NCBI GenBank assembly: GCA_004352715.1
Contig: SCFE01000047.1
Coordinates: 309,381-373,380, forward strand
Direction: 5' to 3'
DNA from: Hofstenia miamia
Lineage: Eukaryota > Xenacoelomorpha > Acoela
DNA length: 64,000 nucleotides
How positions within the stretch are numbered: the first letter of the stretch is position 1; each line of letters starts with the position of its first letter. Shown here one piece after another: positions 12,076-22,162 of the stretch. The notes under the pieces are model-generated. The model searched no databases, was not told the origin of the DNA, and saw nothing but the letters and a program-made list of their open reading frames with translations. The translations under genes and the position numbers were made by a program.

Positions 12076-12264
12076 TTATGATTTTAAATTGCTTGCTCTA
12101 GTAGTTTTGTTACTAATATATGTACACAGTGCATTATCACTAAATGATTCAAACATTAAAGATTTGAAAGAAATTTCAGAATTAGTAAAAAAGTAATCAA
12201 TTAAATTGTTCATGCGAGTTGGACAAACCGTATTTACACAATGAAGGTTACAAGTAGCACACAA
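12076..12264 (-). pseudogene. LINE endonuclease C-terminal fragment (copy 1)
   Basis: 62 codons matching the end of the APE-type endonuclease of copy 2: CPTRMNNLIDYFFTNSE against STPTRHSNLIDYFISDN, then FESFSDNALC against FESFSDHNLC. The catalytic SDH histidine is replaced. Sequence upstream, towards the 2A motif, has lost the first two thirds of the domain. Confidence 0.8.
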
Positions 12265-12299
12265 TTCATTTTTAAAATTTCGTTCATAAGAGTTAAAGT

Positions 12300-12600
12300 A
12301 ATTAATATTTTAATTTGAGTTCAATTTCTGTTTCACTTAGCATAGGACCTGGATTTGTTTCTATGTCACCAGAAAGGATTAATTTTAAAAGAAAAAAAAT
12401 ACCTAATAAGTTGTTTATAAATCAATGTACTTAATTTGGTAGTACACTTGTAGTAATTGAAATGTGAGTGCTTTCTGTGTTGTGTTTGGATGTGAGCATG
12501 CATATAATATATAGTTACCCTATAACTAAATAATAAATAAAAAAATTGATTTAGGCATTTTGAGGATAGAGGGATGGGGTCGGAAGGAGACATCGATGCG
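12300..12600 (-). pseudogene. ORF2 leader with 2A-like motif (copy 1)
   Basis: At 12340-12390 the minus strand encodes LILSGDIETNPGPM, fitting the 2A ribosome-skipping consensus D(V/I)ExNPGP. Upstream is a hydrophobic leader whose frame is broken near a run of eight T at 12392-12399. A possible ORF2 ATG (at 12556-12554) overlaps the ORF1 stop in the arrangement ATGCCTAA. About 160 residues of endonuclease that should follow the motif are deleted. Confidence 0.75.
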
Positions 12601-13250
12601 TTGAGGAGCTTATGACTTTTGCATAAGAGATATAAGGAGTACGGAATGATGAGAGAGTGATTTGGCGTGGACTGAGATGATTCTTTAAGATATGAGTCAT
12701 TTGCTTGATTCCATTTCGAGAAAGATGTATCCCGTCAAGTGCTAAGAGACTACTGTTGACAGTTCTTTGTGACGATAAGAATTTTTTGAAGACAGGGATG
12801 ACGTTGAAGTTGTTTCGAAGACATGCGCGATAGGACTTCGTTGAATTCAGCAATGATGTGATTTCCAAGAAGTAGATGAAGCGTGGTGAGAATTTGAGAC
12901 GAATCAGTTCAACTAGATGATTGATATTGGATTTGAAGTTTTGAACATCTGTGGAATGCATGGCATCAATTAGACCAGTATTGAGGATAACAGAATTGAA
13001 GTGAACTTTCGAATATTGTGAGATCTTTTCAGCAAGAAGCCTAGAGTTGTGACCAGGATAAGAATGGATTGAAGTGGTTTGATGATGTAAAAGATTATGC
13101 GAGCGGACATATTTTAGAATGCTGCTTCCAATGATTAGTGATGTTGTGCCAGGTTTGATAGATTTCACTTGTCTTCGCGGGAGAGTAGAACTTCGTGCTT
13201 CATTAGATTTCTTTCTAGGAGACTTGGGCGGATTTTTGAAAAGACATAGA
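12551..13250 (-). pseudogene. LINE ORF1 SGNH-hydrolase domain (copy 1)
   Basis: The domain begins around KSIKPGTTSLIIGSSIL and ends in a DGIHLSRNGIKQM block, stopping at 12551. Motifs: block I GSSIL (usually GDSL), a YPGHNSR glycine block, an NTGLID block in place of GxND, and D-x-x-H-L-S near the end. Esterase/SGNH domains are known in ORF1 of CR1-type LINEs. The frame is open from about 13250 and overlaps the upstream domain, which ends at 13165 in the -1-offset frame; copy 2 has the same offset. Confidence 0.75.
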
Positions 13251-13490
13251 GATGTTCAGAAGGAGATTTTGTAGGAGAAGACTGGGTTGAAGCATTAGAG
13301 ACAGATTTCAATGAACTTTTGAAAAGGAGTAGGAGAGCTTCAGTGGCGTTTTTTTTGTTGAGCAGAGCGAACATTTGATGAAGCGGCGTTTTCTTTTTAT
13401 TTTTGTTTAAAGAAAACGCCTCATCGAGAGTAGGCGCGCCAGTGAATAGATTATCACGTATCGCTTCTGCGAGCGAGAATGAGACCCGAC
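13165..13490 (-). pseudogene. LINE ORF1 N-terminal domain (copy 1)
   Basis: Open from the 5' end of the element: VEDGRVSFSLAEAI, then GAPTLDEAFSL, KKKTPLHQMFALL and KNATEALLLLFKSSLKSVS. Copy 2 has the same domain with many substitutions but no stops (AEDGRISSSLSEAL, GAPTLDAAFSL, KKKTPLHQLFSLL), so the reading is constrained. No upstream ATG is seen in this copy; the first in-frame Met is in HQMFALL. Function unknown; helical and possibly involved in RNA binding or multimerisation (inference). Confidence 0.7.
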
Positions 13491-13508
13491 CGTCTTCGAC
13501 CGGAACAG

Positions 13509-13520
13509 AAATAATAATAA

Positions 13521-13551
<31 letters not shown>

Positions 13552-13554
13552 AAT
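13509..13554. repeat. (AAT)n microsatellite at LINE 5' end
   Basis: About 14 AAT units with one AAA interruption, directly abutting the 5' end of LINE copy 1. Copy 2 has the same repeat in the same position (28562-28624). Confidence 0.95.
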
Positions 13555-13744
13555 GCAAGAAAATCAAAATTAGAAACCCTTCTCGAAATACTGAAAGTTA
13601 TTTTTCTGTCTTCACTTTTTGCAAACAGTAAGGGGCTTTCTTAGTCTCTCATTAGAATAGGATGTCCTCACATTCAGCAAGCAGGAGAGCGGATGTAGTG
13701 AATTTCGAATGATTGAATTATATATTTGTTATCTCTATGCTTGG

Positions 13745-13875
13745 CAATCAATTCAGTACATTGATTTATAAACAACTTATTAGGTATTTTTACCTTTGAA
13801 ATTAATCTTTTTCGGTGACATAGAAACAAATCCAGGTCTTATCCTAAGTGAAAATTAAAAAACTATTCTGATGAC

Positions 13876-13909
<34 letters not shown>

Positions 13910-14153
13910 NNNNNNNNNNNNNNNNNNNNNNNNNNNNNNNNNNNNNNNNNNNNNNNNNNNNNNNNNNNNNNNNNNNNNNNNNNNNNNNNNNNNNNNNNNN
14001 NNNNNNNNNNNNNNNNNNNNNNNNNNNNNNNNNNNNNNNNNNNNNNNNNNNNNNNNNNNNNNNNNNNNNNNNNNNNNNNNNNNNNNNNNNNNNNNNNNNN
14101 NNNNNNNNNNNNNNNNNNNNNNNNNNNNNNNNNNNNNNNNNNNNNNNNNNNNN

Positions 14154-14186
<33 letters not shown>

Positions 14187-14435
14187 CGCTAGAAACCTTA
14201 ATTCAAACAGAAAAGATTTCTTAAAATTGATTACAAAAATGGGAAAAAATGCAATATTCATAATTACAGAAACTTGGCTAAAGCCTGATATCGACCCTAA
14301 CTTGTTTAACCCAGACCCACAACATTTTGAGGTTCTTGCTAAGAATCGAATAGGTAGAGGTAGTGGGATTTATGATAATTGTGTCATCTAACAGAACCGT
14401 AGGCAAAAACAGATTAAATAGAAAATGTTCCATCT
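13745..14435 (+). pseudogene. Inverted LINE fragment: 2A motif and endonuclease first half
   Basis: Positions 13755-13860 on the plus strand are closely similar to the leader/2A region of copy 1 on the minus strand (12340-12430), encoding FFGDIETNPGL (final P of the 2A consensus lost). After an (AT)n tract containing a gap, 14185-14368 encodes NARNLNSNRKDFL, then NAIFIITETWLKPD and NPDPQHFEVLAKNR, matching N107-R163 of the copy 2 ORF2. A frameshift near 14368 shifts the following FMIIVSSNR. This fragment carries the very endonuclease half that copy 1 has lost, in opposite orientation. Confidence 0.8.
13880..14182. repeat. (AT)n microsatellite with gap inside LINE fragment
   Basis: AT units at 13880-13909 and 14154-14182 around 244 N (13910-14153). 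The microsatellite has expanded inside the LINE fragment; assembly presumably failed over it. Confidence 0.95.
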
Positions 14436-15259
14436 GATCTGGACCTGATTTAGAAGGTCCAATCCAGCTTCAGCAGGGGAAAAGAGAACACGTTCAACTC
14501 TGAGACTCAGCCCAAGCCTAGATTAAATCATAAAAAAGGTTTGGCCCAAACCAATCCCAGATCTTATGAATTATAATATAATATCATATAAAGTCACAAA
14601 AAATTTACACATAATCAGAATTTTAAAATCTGTATTGTTTGCAAACCTTAAGTCTTAATAAGTCCATTGAGTACAACAATTTTTTGAAGTTATTATTACA
14701 TCAGCATAAAAAAATCTCTCTCCTATGAATGCGTATTATTTTTCGATTCTAAATATCTTTACGCAGTAATCTCAAAACTTGCATTTTAATTTAAAATATA
14801 AGAATAAATTATGTTGCACATTAGTTAGTGCAAAAAGAGCCACGGGTATTGCTGTGGGTACGAATAAAATTTTTAGGGATACGGGTAAGGCTTCTTCGGA
14901 TACAGGTATCAGAAATTCCTAACTCACACAGCACTAAAGCTAAACATATTATCCGGGTTTGCGTGTAAGCAAAACTGGGTTATCACCGATAATATGAATG
15001 TCCGCACATCAATAAGTTATATACAAGATGATTCCCCCTTGGCCTTTTGTATTAGGGGCAATTCTCCGATTATATAAAGTTCCTTTCCCACATGAGCATT
15101 CTTTTACTGGTTGCTATAGTTTATACTTTACTTATATTAGATTATTCAAAATTCGAACTAGATCTAGCGCTGAGCTCAGATCCAATACAAAATCCTGAAT
15201 GTGCTGTATACAATTACAATACAAATGTAAGTATACCCGCTATATTTACTACTTGATAC
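14436..15259. other. Unassigned DNA
   Basis: No gene recognised. The stretch at 14440-14580 is relatively GC-rich (GGCCCAAACC-like words) and resembles the hAT-like ends found elsewhere in the window, without definable borders. Confidence 0.4.
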
Positions 15260-15449
15260 CAGAGCTAGAATTGGGCCGATTTTTTAGGCCCAGGTCCGAC
15301 CCAGGCCAATACAGCTTAGGCCCGCCTGCTCAAATTAGTTTTCTTGTACGCCACTGAGAGTGTCTTTTGCCGTATAGAGGTCCATTGGCACTACACTATT
15401 AATTTGATTGGATAATTTGCATAATGTGGATAGGTGCATATCCACAACC

Positions 15450-17700
15450 AACATTGACGTAGCCAGGCTAAGACTCCAGGAGGGGCTTACACATTTTTAG
15501 GTGGGATACTTGATTTAGTGATAATTGCTTGCTTATAATTTTCTGAAAAATATTAATACTTGAAAATTAGGAATGTAGTTAAATGTGAAGAAACCAGTTT
15601 TTCATTAATATCAACTTCGGGTAGAGATTCTCTTTCAAGGGCTAAATAAGCCAAATTTTGCTTCTCGAAAACGAAAAGACTTATTTGTTACGAAAAATAT
15701 ATTCTTGATAGTGCTGAAGTATATGAGGTTTTGCTTAGAAATGTAAATTGTGCAAGCCAAGCCGCATTAGGTCTGATATATTTCATGAATTGCGGAGCAG
15801 AGTCCAGAGTGAACATTTTGAAATAGTTACCTTCGTTGTCATAATAACAGAAAGGAATTAGCCATTTTTCTCCTGATAGCCCTGATTTTTTAGTTCCAAT
15901 AAATCGAATTAGACTAGATTATTAACCTTAAGTTGCCCACTGAATTTAAATTTCTTCGATCTTTTGAAAAAATTTTGAAACGCCTATAATATGCCTCATA
16001 AACAAATAAGGATATTTAAAATTTGAAAGCACCACAAGATAGGGACTCCTTTCTACCCTACCATTAAAAAACCTATTGCTTTGCTCACAACATGCCTGAA
16101 GGTAGGGGTACTTTGTACATACAAAGAAGCAGTTAAAGCTCGTAGTTGTTTCTATGGGCTTTTGACATTTTGATCAATTGAACATTAGAAATGAAGAGAA
16201 CTTTAATTTCTTTAAAAAATTTCATTTTTTAAAGAAAAATAGTAAATCTTTTCAAGCAATTCATTTTCAGCAATATACTTTAGTACAAACTTTCACCTTC
16301 ACCAATAGTTTTTTCCATATCTCAGTGTTTCCCAATTTCATAATTAGCTTTGAAAAAATTGCTTGAGAATTTTACAAAAATAAGTTTTCCCTTTAGAACT
16401 ACAATGGGCAGTTGCAAGAAATTGCTTCCACAAAAAAGTGAGCGAATGAATCTCTACAAGTGTAAATTATTAGAACGGCTTTCAAATTCATTTTCATTTG
16501 AGTTAACTGCCTGGCAGACAAACTCTAACAAAAGTAGTTTCATATAGATTAGAACTACAGTTGCAAGAAATTGCTTCCACAAAAAAGTGAGCAAATGAAT
16601 CTCTACAAGTGTAAATTATTAGAACGGCTTTCAAATTCATTTTCATTTGAGTTAACTGCCTGGCAGACAAACTCTAACAAAAGTAGTTTCATATAGATTA
16701 GAACTACAGTTGCAAGAAATTGCTTCCACAAAAAAGTGAGCGAATGAATCTCTACAAGTGTAAATTATTAGAACGGCTTTCAAATTCATTTTCATTTGAG
16801 TTAACTGCCTGGCAGACAAACTCTAACAAAAGTAGTTTCATATAGATTAGAACTACAGTTGCAAGAACACTTAGTGACCATTTCATTTTCTAGATTGACT
16901 ACTAGGTTACACATTAACATAATTTTGATCCCTTGCATTTAATTGCATTATATTTTTCTGTAATTCTAAATATTTCTCGGTGAATAGATTACGCAATTTC
17001 TGTGTTTACATTTTGCAAAACTTTGGATGCAATATCAATTAAGTTAGAACCTTTGTAGCAAAATGAGAAATAGTAAAAAATTAACGTTGGTGATAGGAGG
17101 AAATAAACCACGAGCCTGACAATGACAATATTCATCAAGGTTAGCTTCAAATTTAGCATAGATTAATTTTTACCTATGTCTTCAAATTTAAATTTCATAT
17201 TACCTACCATCACTAAACAACTTGACAAAAGCATGTTTTCTAGAAAAATTCTAAAGCTATGAAATTGGAAAAAGTAATTACTGAACAAGGGAAATTGAAT
17301 TCATGATTTCTTTTACAGCAACACAATTGTGAGACAATTGCATCAAAAAAGTGAATGGTTTTGCAAAGATTTTCCCAAAATTGTCATGCAACTGGTCAAT
17401 GTTTCTAGAAACCATGTTCTAGTACAATTCAAGAAATCTGTTTAACAAGGATTCAATTTCTTCATGGTTCTTATCCATAATTCTATTTATACAATCGAGA
17501 AATAGCCTCACTTACTTGAACTGATCTAGTAGAAAATTATTAGTTTCATTTTGAATGTCAAGTGTTATATATTTAGCGTTGGCTGGCCTTGTCTTGGAGA
17601 TAAAGCATAGTTCCTTAACAATGATGTAGGAGGGGCTCACCAATATCTAAGACGGAGCTTAGCCTTTCCTTTGCCCCCTGGTGGCTACGTCCCTAGTCAA
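15450..17700. mobile_element. Nested hAT-like insertion
   Basis: The interruption of the host element begins near TTGACGTAGCCAGGCTAAGA and ends near GGTGGCTACGTCCCTAG; the outer words are inverted copies of GACGTAGCCA, and GGAGGGGCT occurs near both ends. GGGACGTAGCCAGG-type ends are typical of hAT elements in animals. The exact borders and target duplication are ambiguous. No transposase seen inside. Confidence 0.45.
16396..16865. repeat. 149-bp tandem repeat, three copies
   Basis: Units begin with GAACTACA at 16396, 16552 and 16701, with a partial fourth start at 16850. The second and third units are 149 bp and virtually identical; the first is 156 bp because of seven extra bases (AATGGGC). 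Near-identity shows a recent triplication. Short open frames inside repeat with the unit and are not genes. Confidence 0.95.
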
Positions 17701-19183
17701 CAATGCTAATTTAATTCTGTTGTAACTCAAATTGCATTGTCAACCTTAATACAATAAACGTGTCATACAGGGCCGTAGAAACGGGGCTAGGGAGTTAAAA
17801 CCTCCCCTGGGCAGATGTGAGCCACTTCTGTAAATGATTGCATTTTGCTACGAGATATTCTTGAATGTGAATTTCTAAATGTTGCCAATGAAGACAAAAG
17901 ATTTCTAAACTGTTTCAAATTTGTGCACAGATTAACCTTAAATTGTTTGGTAATTTTCTTAAATTTTGTTGATTTCTTCTTAAAATTGTAAAACGCTTTC
18001 ATTTCACAAAATAATAGAATCTCAAAAATCAGAGTTTACGATATTAATGAAACTGTTTAAATTTTAGTACTTTGCTTAGAATTTTATGGAAAACGTATAA
18101 AAATGTTGTCATTGATAGCATTGTAATGTTAAGTGAGATAATGGCAATTGTTGGCATAACTGACAACGGTCTTTCAATATGTTTAATCTGTAGACATTTT
18201 CTTATTAACTATGCATGGCAAAACCTAACTGCCAATCTTACACTGAAATCGATTATTGCAATTAGGCGTTTTCATGTACGCAAAAGAACCACAAAAAGAG
18301 CATTTATCTTCTGCTACTCTTCTATCCAATTATTTTATAAGAATTAATTCTATATGAAAATGAAATTTGTGCTTGTTTAAATTTGTATATGTCTTTTTGC
18401 ACGTTCTACAAAGCTACTGAAGTTTCAATGAAAATTTTTGACAAGTTTTTAGACAAATTTCATATAAAATGTTGTTAATTTCTTTTATTACAACAATACA
18501 TTTATTGTTTTAAGGAAAATAATGCAGTTTTGTAAGCAATATATCCCTTAAAATAAGAGGTAATAAATATAAATAATATGTCTGTATTTTTGTTTATTAA
18601 TCTTTAAATGTATGCTTGCATCAAGGCGCTACGCACATTCATTTAGCCTGAACACCAGAAAGTGAAAATATTGGTCATCATAATAATAACATTTTTTGAA
18701 GAAACCACCCCTTAAAATATTGCAACCCCCTGTTGAGTACTATGCTCTACGGCTCACCACACAATGGGCCAGAGATGCCATTTTGTAGGCAAAAGTAGTA
18801 GAAAGGTTGAAAAGTGCAAAATTATTACAAATTTTTCCTCAACCATTGAAAATAATAGATGTTGAAAATAACATAACACATATGTGTATAGTAAAAATAA
18901 AAGGTATGCTTAATACAATGCCTGTATTCAAACTAATCTATGTCATGTATTGATTTGCTACATAAAATAAACAATAAATAAACAAAACAAAAACACAAGC
19001 AATATCATACATATTATATATATAATGATATAATCATTCTTGACATTTTTATAATTCAAATTTTCTTTCAAATAACAGCAAGTATGGTTCTAACAATGTC
19101 ATTGCTAATGGAGGTAGCTCCTTTGATTTGCTTCATTTAGGTGTTCTCATTGAACTAATGTAAGGTTCAGAAGAACAAAGAAG

Positions 19184-19327
19184 TCATCTCCTCAAATCCT
19201 CATTAGTCTTCTTTGGGGAGCATTTTCTATTAAGTGCTTCTCGGAATTTTTTGAATTCTTTATTTTTTGCTTCTTGTGTTTCTGATAATAATCCAATTGC
19301 TTTTGCCTGCTGATAGATCTTAACCAT
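19184..19327 (-). CDS. Small basic helical ORF of 47 codons, unassigned
   Basis: ATG to TGA frame starting MVKIYQQAKAIG and ending TNEDLRR. It is lysine-rich, strongly helical-looking and coding-like in composition (Q/E/K/A/L alternation), unlike its surroundings. It may be a small gene, a terminal exon, or a leftover of the transposon in which it sits. I do not recognise a family. Confidence 0.25.
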   Translation of the reverse strand: MVKIYQQAKAIGLLSETQEAKNKEFKKFREALNRKCSPKKTNEDLRR

Positions 19328-19699
19328 AGAAATATATACACATTAGTAAACTATGTAAATTTGAAAGCGTTTACCTATCTATACAAACTATATTAATGCT
19401 CCTGAATGTTTTTGATCTTGCTAAAAATAAGTAATTTTCATGAAATAAAGTACAACCACTTTGCAAAGGCGATTGGATGTACAAAATATAAAGGAATTTT
19501 GATTATGAGATTAGAGAAGAGTCTAAAAATACATTACTTATTGCTTGCTTCTTTTTGCTAAAAATGGTAGGAGTGTTTGTAATACAAGGTGACTAGAAAC
19601 ACTCGTATTTTTTATCATGTCAAAGAGCATGACCTGTAAATAATATGCTGATAGATATACTCATTGAAAAACATCATTATGAATCAGTGCTGACATCAA

Positions 19700-20393
19700 C
19701 AGTTATGGGTAAAATTTTTTCTAAAGTGGATACCCATGGGGTAACATTGGGGCAAAAACACACTTGAGTTGGGAAAACTGAACTAAAAATTTCCAATTTT
19801 TGAGATTGTAAAAGTAATTTTCTTACATAAAAATTCTCTGCTTGATAAAATTTGTCGCGTTTTGAAAAATCAATTACTATGCATTTCTAACTTTTGGTGA
19901 AACTTGATTCTATTTAATATTACCAAGAAGATTTATTTTTTTCTGATTTTTCATCAATAGGTTTTGCAATTACACTGAGAGTTATACAATTAACCTTGTA
20001 AAAAATATTGCATAAAATATTAGCTTTATAGTGTTGAAATTAAATTATATTATTAGTAATGTTTTTAATATGTATTGTCATTACATTTGTTACTAAATTT
20101 TTAATGGTAGTAATAATAGAGATGGCTTTTCAAAAAATTATTTTGTATCTTCTAGGCAGTAAAGATTGAAAATATTTGGCAGCTGCAGTGTGGTGTAGTG
20201 CTATGATAATTTCAATAAAAAAATATGGGGCAATAATATATCGCTAGTAGTCTTTGAAGAAGAAATTTTTGGGTGGAACACTTTCGGGCGGGGCAATGTG
20301 AGGCTTATGTCAGCAGGTGGAAATGGGGCAGGGCGCAATGTCCGTGGGGTAGGGCAGGGCAGTTCACAAAAATCTGCCCCACTTCCATCTTTG
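19700..20393. mobile_element. hAT-like non-autonomous repeat, family A copy 1
   Basis: About 694 bp closely related along its length to 56874-57566 (shared words include GCTTGATAAAA, GATTCTATTTAAT, ATTGCATAAAATATTA, TGGTGTAG, and a right end with CATCCATC/TTCCATCTTT). The right end reverse-complemented reads CAAAGATGGAAGTGGGGCAG. The left end is not clear and no target duplication was found, so the borders are approximate. Nested in the 15260-20912 element. Confidence 0.6.
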
Positions 20394-20920
20394 CTATTAT
20401 TAGCTGATTTCTATGGCAAAAGTGTTATAGATTGTGAAAATAACTACAAAAAATATTCCTAAGAAAGTATATTTTTGACTTTTGTCCAACCCTTGGCCTA
20501 CTGTGCGCCACCACAATTTTAAAAATATAAATCTTGCCACAGCTAAATATTATCAGGATATTTCAATCTTCCTTTTTATTATTTAGAGAACTTATCATTT
20601 TTCATACATTCAATTACTAAAATTCTCCTTCAACTTACATGAACATACATCAATATAAAGTAAATGGGAGTTTTCTCAAACGCTCTTTGCTTGAAGTAGA
20701 CAAAATTTAGATGTTAGAAGTATTGAATCAGCCAACAGTGCAGGGCTGATTTTTTTTTGTAATTACAAAGCTTAAGTTTTCAAGTGAATTTTTTCTTATA
20801 TTTCAAATAGCAATTTAAACATTAGGCCCAAACCTGGCCCGGCCTAAACTGCTATGTCGAAAATCCGGCCCATGCCCGACCCAACTTTAGGTCCAACCAA
20901 ATTCCAACTTTGCTTGACAC

Positions 20921-22154
20921 ATCTTCAATATGTTGTTTAATTATAAGTATTAAAAAATCGATTCTATGGCATGTTTTGGGAAATGGTAAATTATTCAAAA
21001 AATCATCCTTAATAAGGGAAATCTTGCATTAAAGTCAATCTCAACTATAGCCCATTAGTGTGGATTCATATCAACTAATTTATTTTTAATATTGACAAGT
21101 GTGTTGTACACGTAGGTTCTAAATTGTATATATATATATATATATACGATTAAAATATTGTTGTATATAACGTTTTAGATTGCATTCCAAGTTTGCAGGG
21201 GATCGAATATTTTTTGATCCTTATCCAATGTACTCCTCAAAAAATCCACAAAATATTTATATGATCAGAAGTTTACGTAGGCAATAGCAGGTAGTCCATT
21301 CAAATTGAAAATAAGCCTATGAGGCAAAAACAGAGATCTCATAATCTAATGTTCTTGGTACAGATTGTTGCAACAAAATGATTATGAGTTTATTTCATTA
21401 TTCATTTCAAGCTATTTTTCTTAAAAAATTGCCATGACGATGGATAAATTTTTTGATTTATAGTGTCAATGTATATGCACAAAATCCATTGTCTGATCAA
21501 TATCCAGTGGATATCCATCGATCAGTTCAATTCATATCTAGATCCAAATAAATGGCAACCATGTTGTGTTCCGTCAATAAGAAATGTTTATACAGTTATT
21601 AAAAATGTCAATGATTAGTCAATGACATTAAAGCTTTCCGACTAGCTTTCGAATGCTCTCCCTCAAGTTTACGTTCACCCATTTTCATTGTTCTATAATT
21701 TTATTTAAAAATAAAGCCTATTTTCAAGGTGAATATTTTAAATATACCAATTCACTAAAAATTCAAGTTATTTAAATGTCTAGCGACTCACGTGTTTATG
21801 TGAACAGTTATTGCATTTTGGTTGGAGCAAGTTCAAAGACATTGTTTAAGATCTCAACATCTGAATAGCTTAGAATAATTTTGAAAGATGCTGCAAAATA
21901 ATCTCTCACATTTCGTTCACTCGTTGTCATAGACCTGTCATGATTCCGTTAGCAATGCATGACATTTTATTGCAATTAAACTTGCAAATTTTCACCATTA
22001 TTAAGCACAAGCTTTTCAAAGGTGAGCTCATTGCACTATTTTTCACCTATGAAATCTATTTTCTCATAACTATTATATAAACTTCAAAAAATTTGATTTA
22101 TATTTTGAATTTTTTATCTAAAAGCAAGAATAATATGTTCGTGTATTTCATAAG
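20921..22154. other. AT-rich intergenic DNA
   Basis: Nothing recognised apart from a short (AT)n tract at about 21127-21146. Confidence 0.5.
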
Positions 22155-22162
22155 ATTTCAGC

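Larger units (their letters stand above)
9530..13508 (-). mobile_element. 2A/SGNH LINE retrotransposon, copy 1 (defective)
   Basis: The order on the minus strand is: 5' end at about 13508 against (TTA)n; ORF1 N-terminal domain; SGNH domain; hydrophobic leader and 2A motif; half an endonuclease; reverse transcriptase interrupted by a gap; C-terminal domain; 3' end near 9530. The 3' UTR near 9530-9590 matches that of copy 2 at 24275-24340. Damage: the first half of the endonuclease (residues ~95-255 of the copy 2 protein) is missing between 12300 and 12264; the endonuclease SDH motif reads SDNA; the RT YADD box reads YADN; the motif-B LGVPQG reads LGVHQG. Relationship to copy 2 is clear at protein level, with substantial divergence. 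Clade is probably CR1/L2-like. Confidence 0.85.
15260..20912. mobile_element. Composite hAT-like element (5.65 kb) with nested insertions
   Basis: Left end CAGAGCTAGAATTGGGCC; right end reverse-complemented CAAAGTTGGAATTTGGTTGG. Flanks CTTGATAC (15252-15259) and CTTGACAC (20913-20920) match at seven of eight positions, as for an 8-bp target-site duplication. The 522-bp element at 57631-58152 is a compact relative: it matches 15260-15420 followed directly by about 17715-18060 of this one. Hence the DNA between is a later insertion. Further nested items are the 149-bp tandem repeat, a small ORF and the 19700-20393 repeat. No transposase was recognised. Confidence 0.6.

Noticed and set aside
16396-16865. 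CRISPR-like array
   Set aside because: Units are contiguous, 149 bp, without spacers, in a eukaryotic genome.
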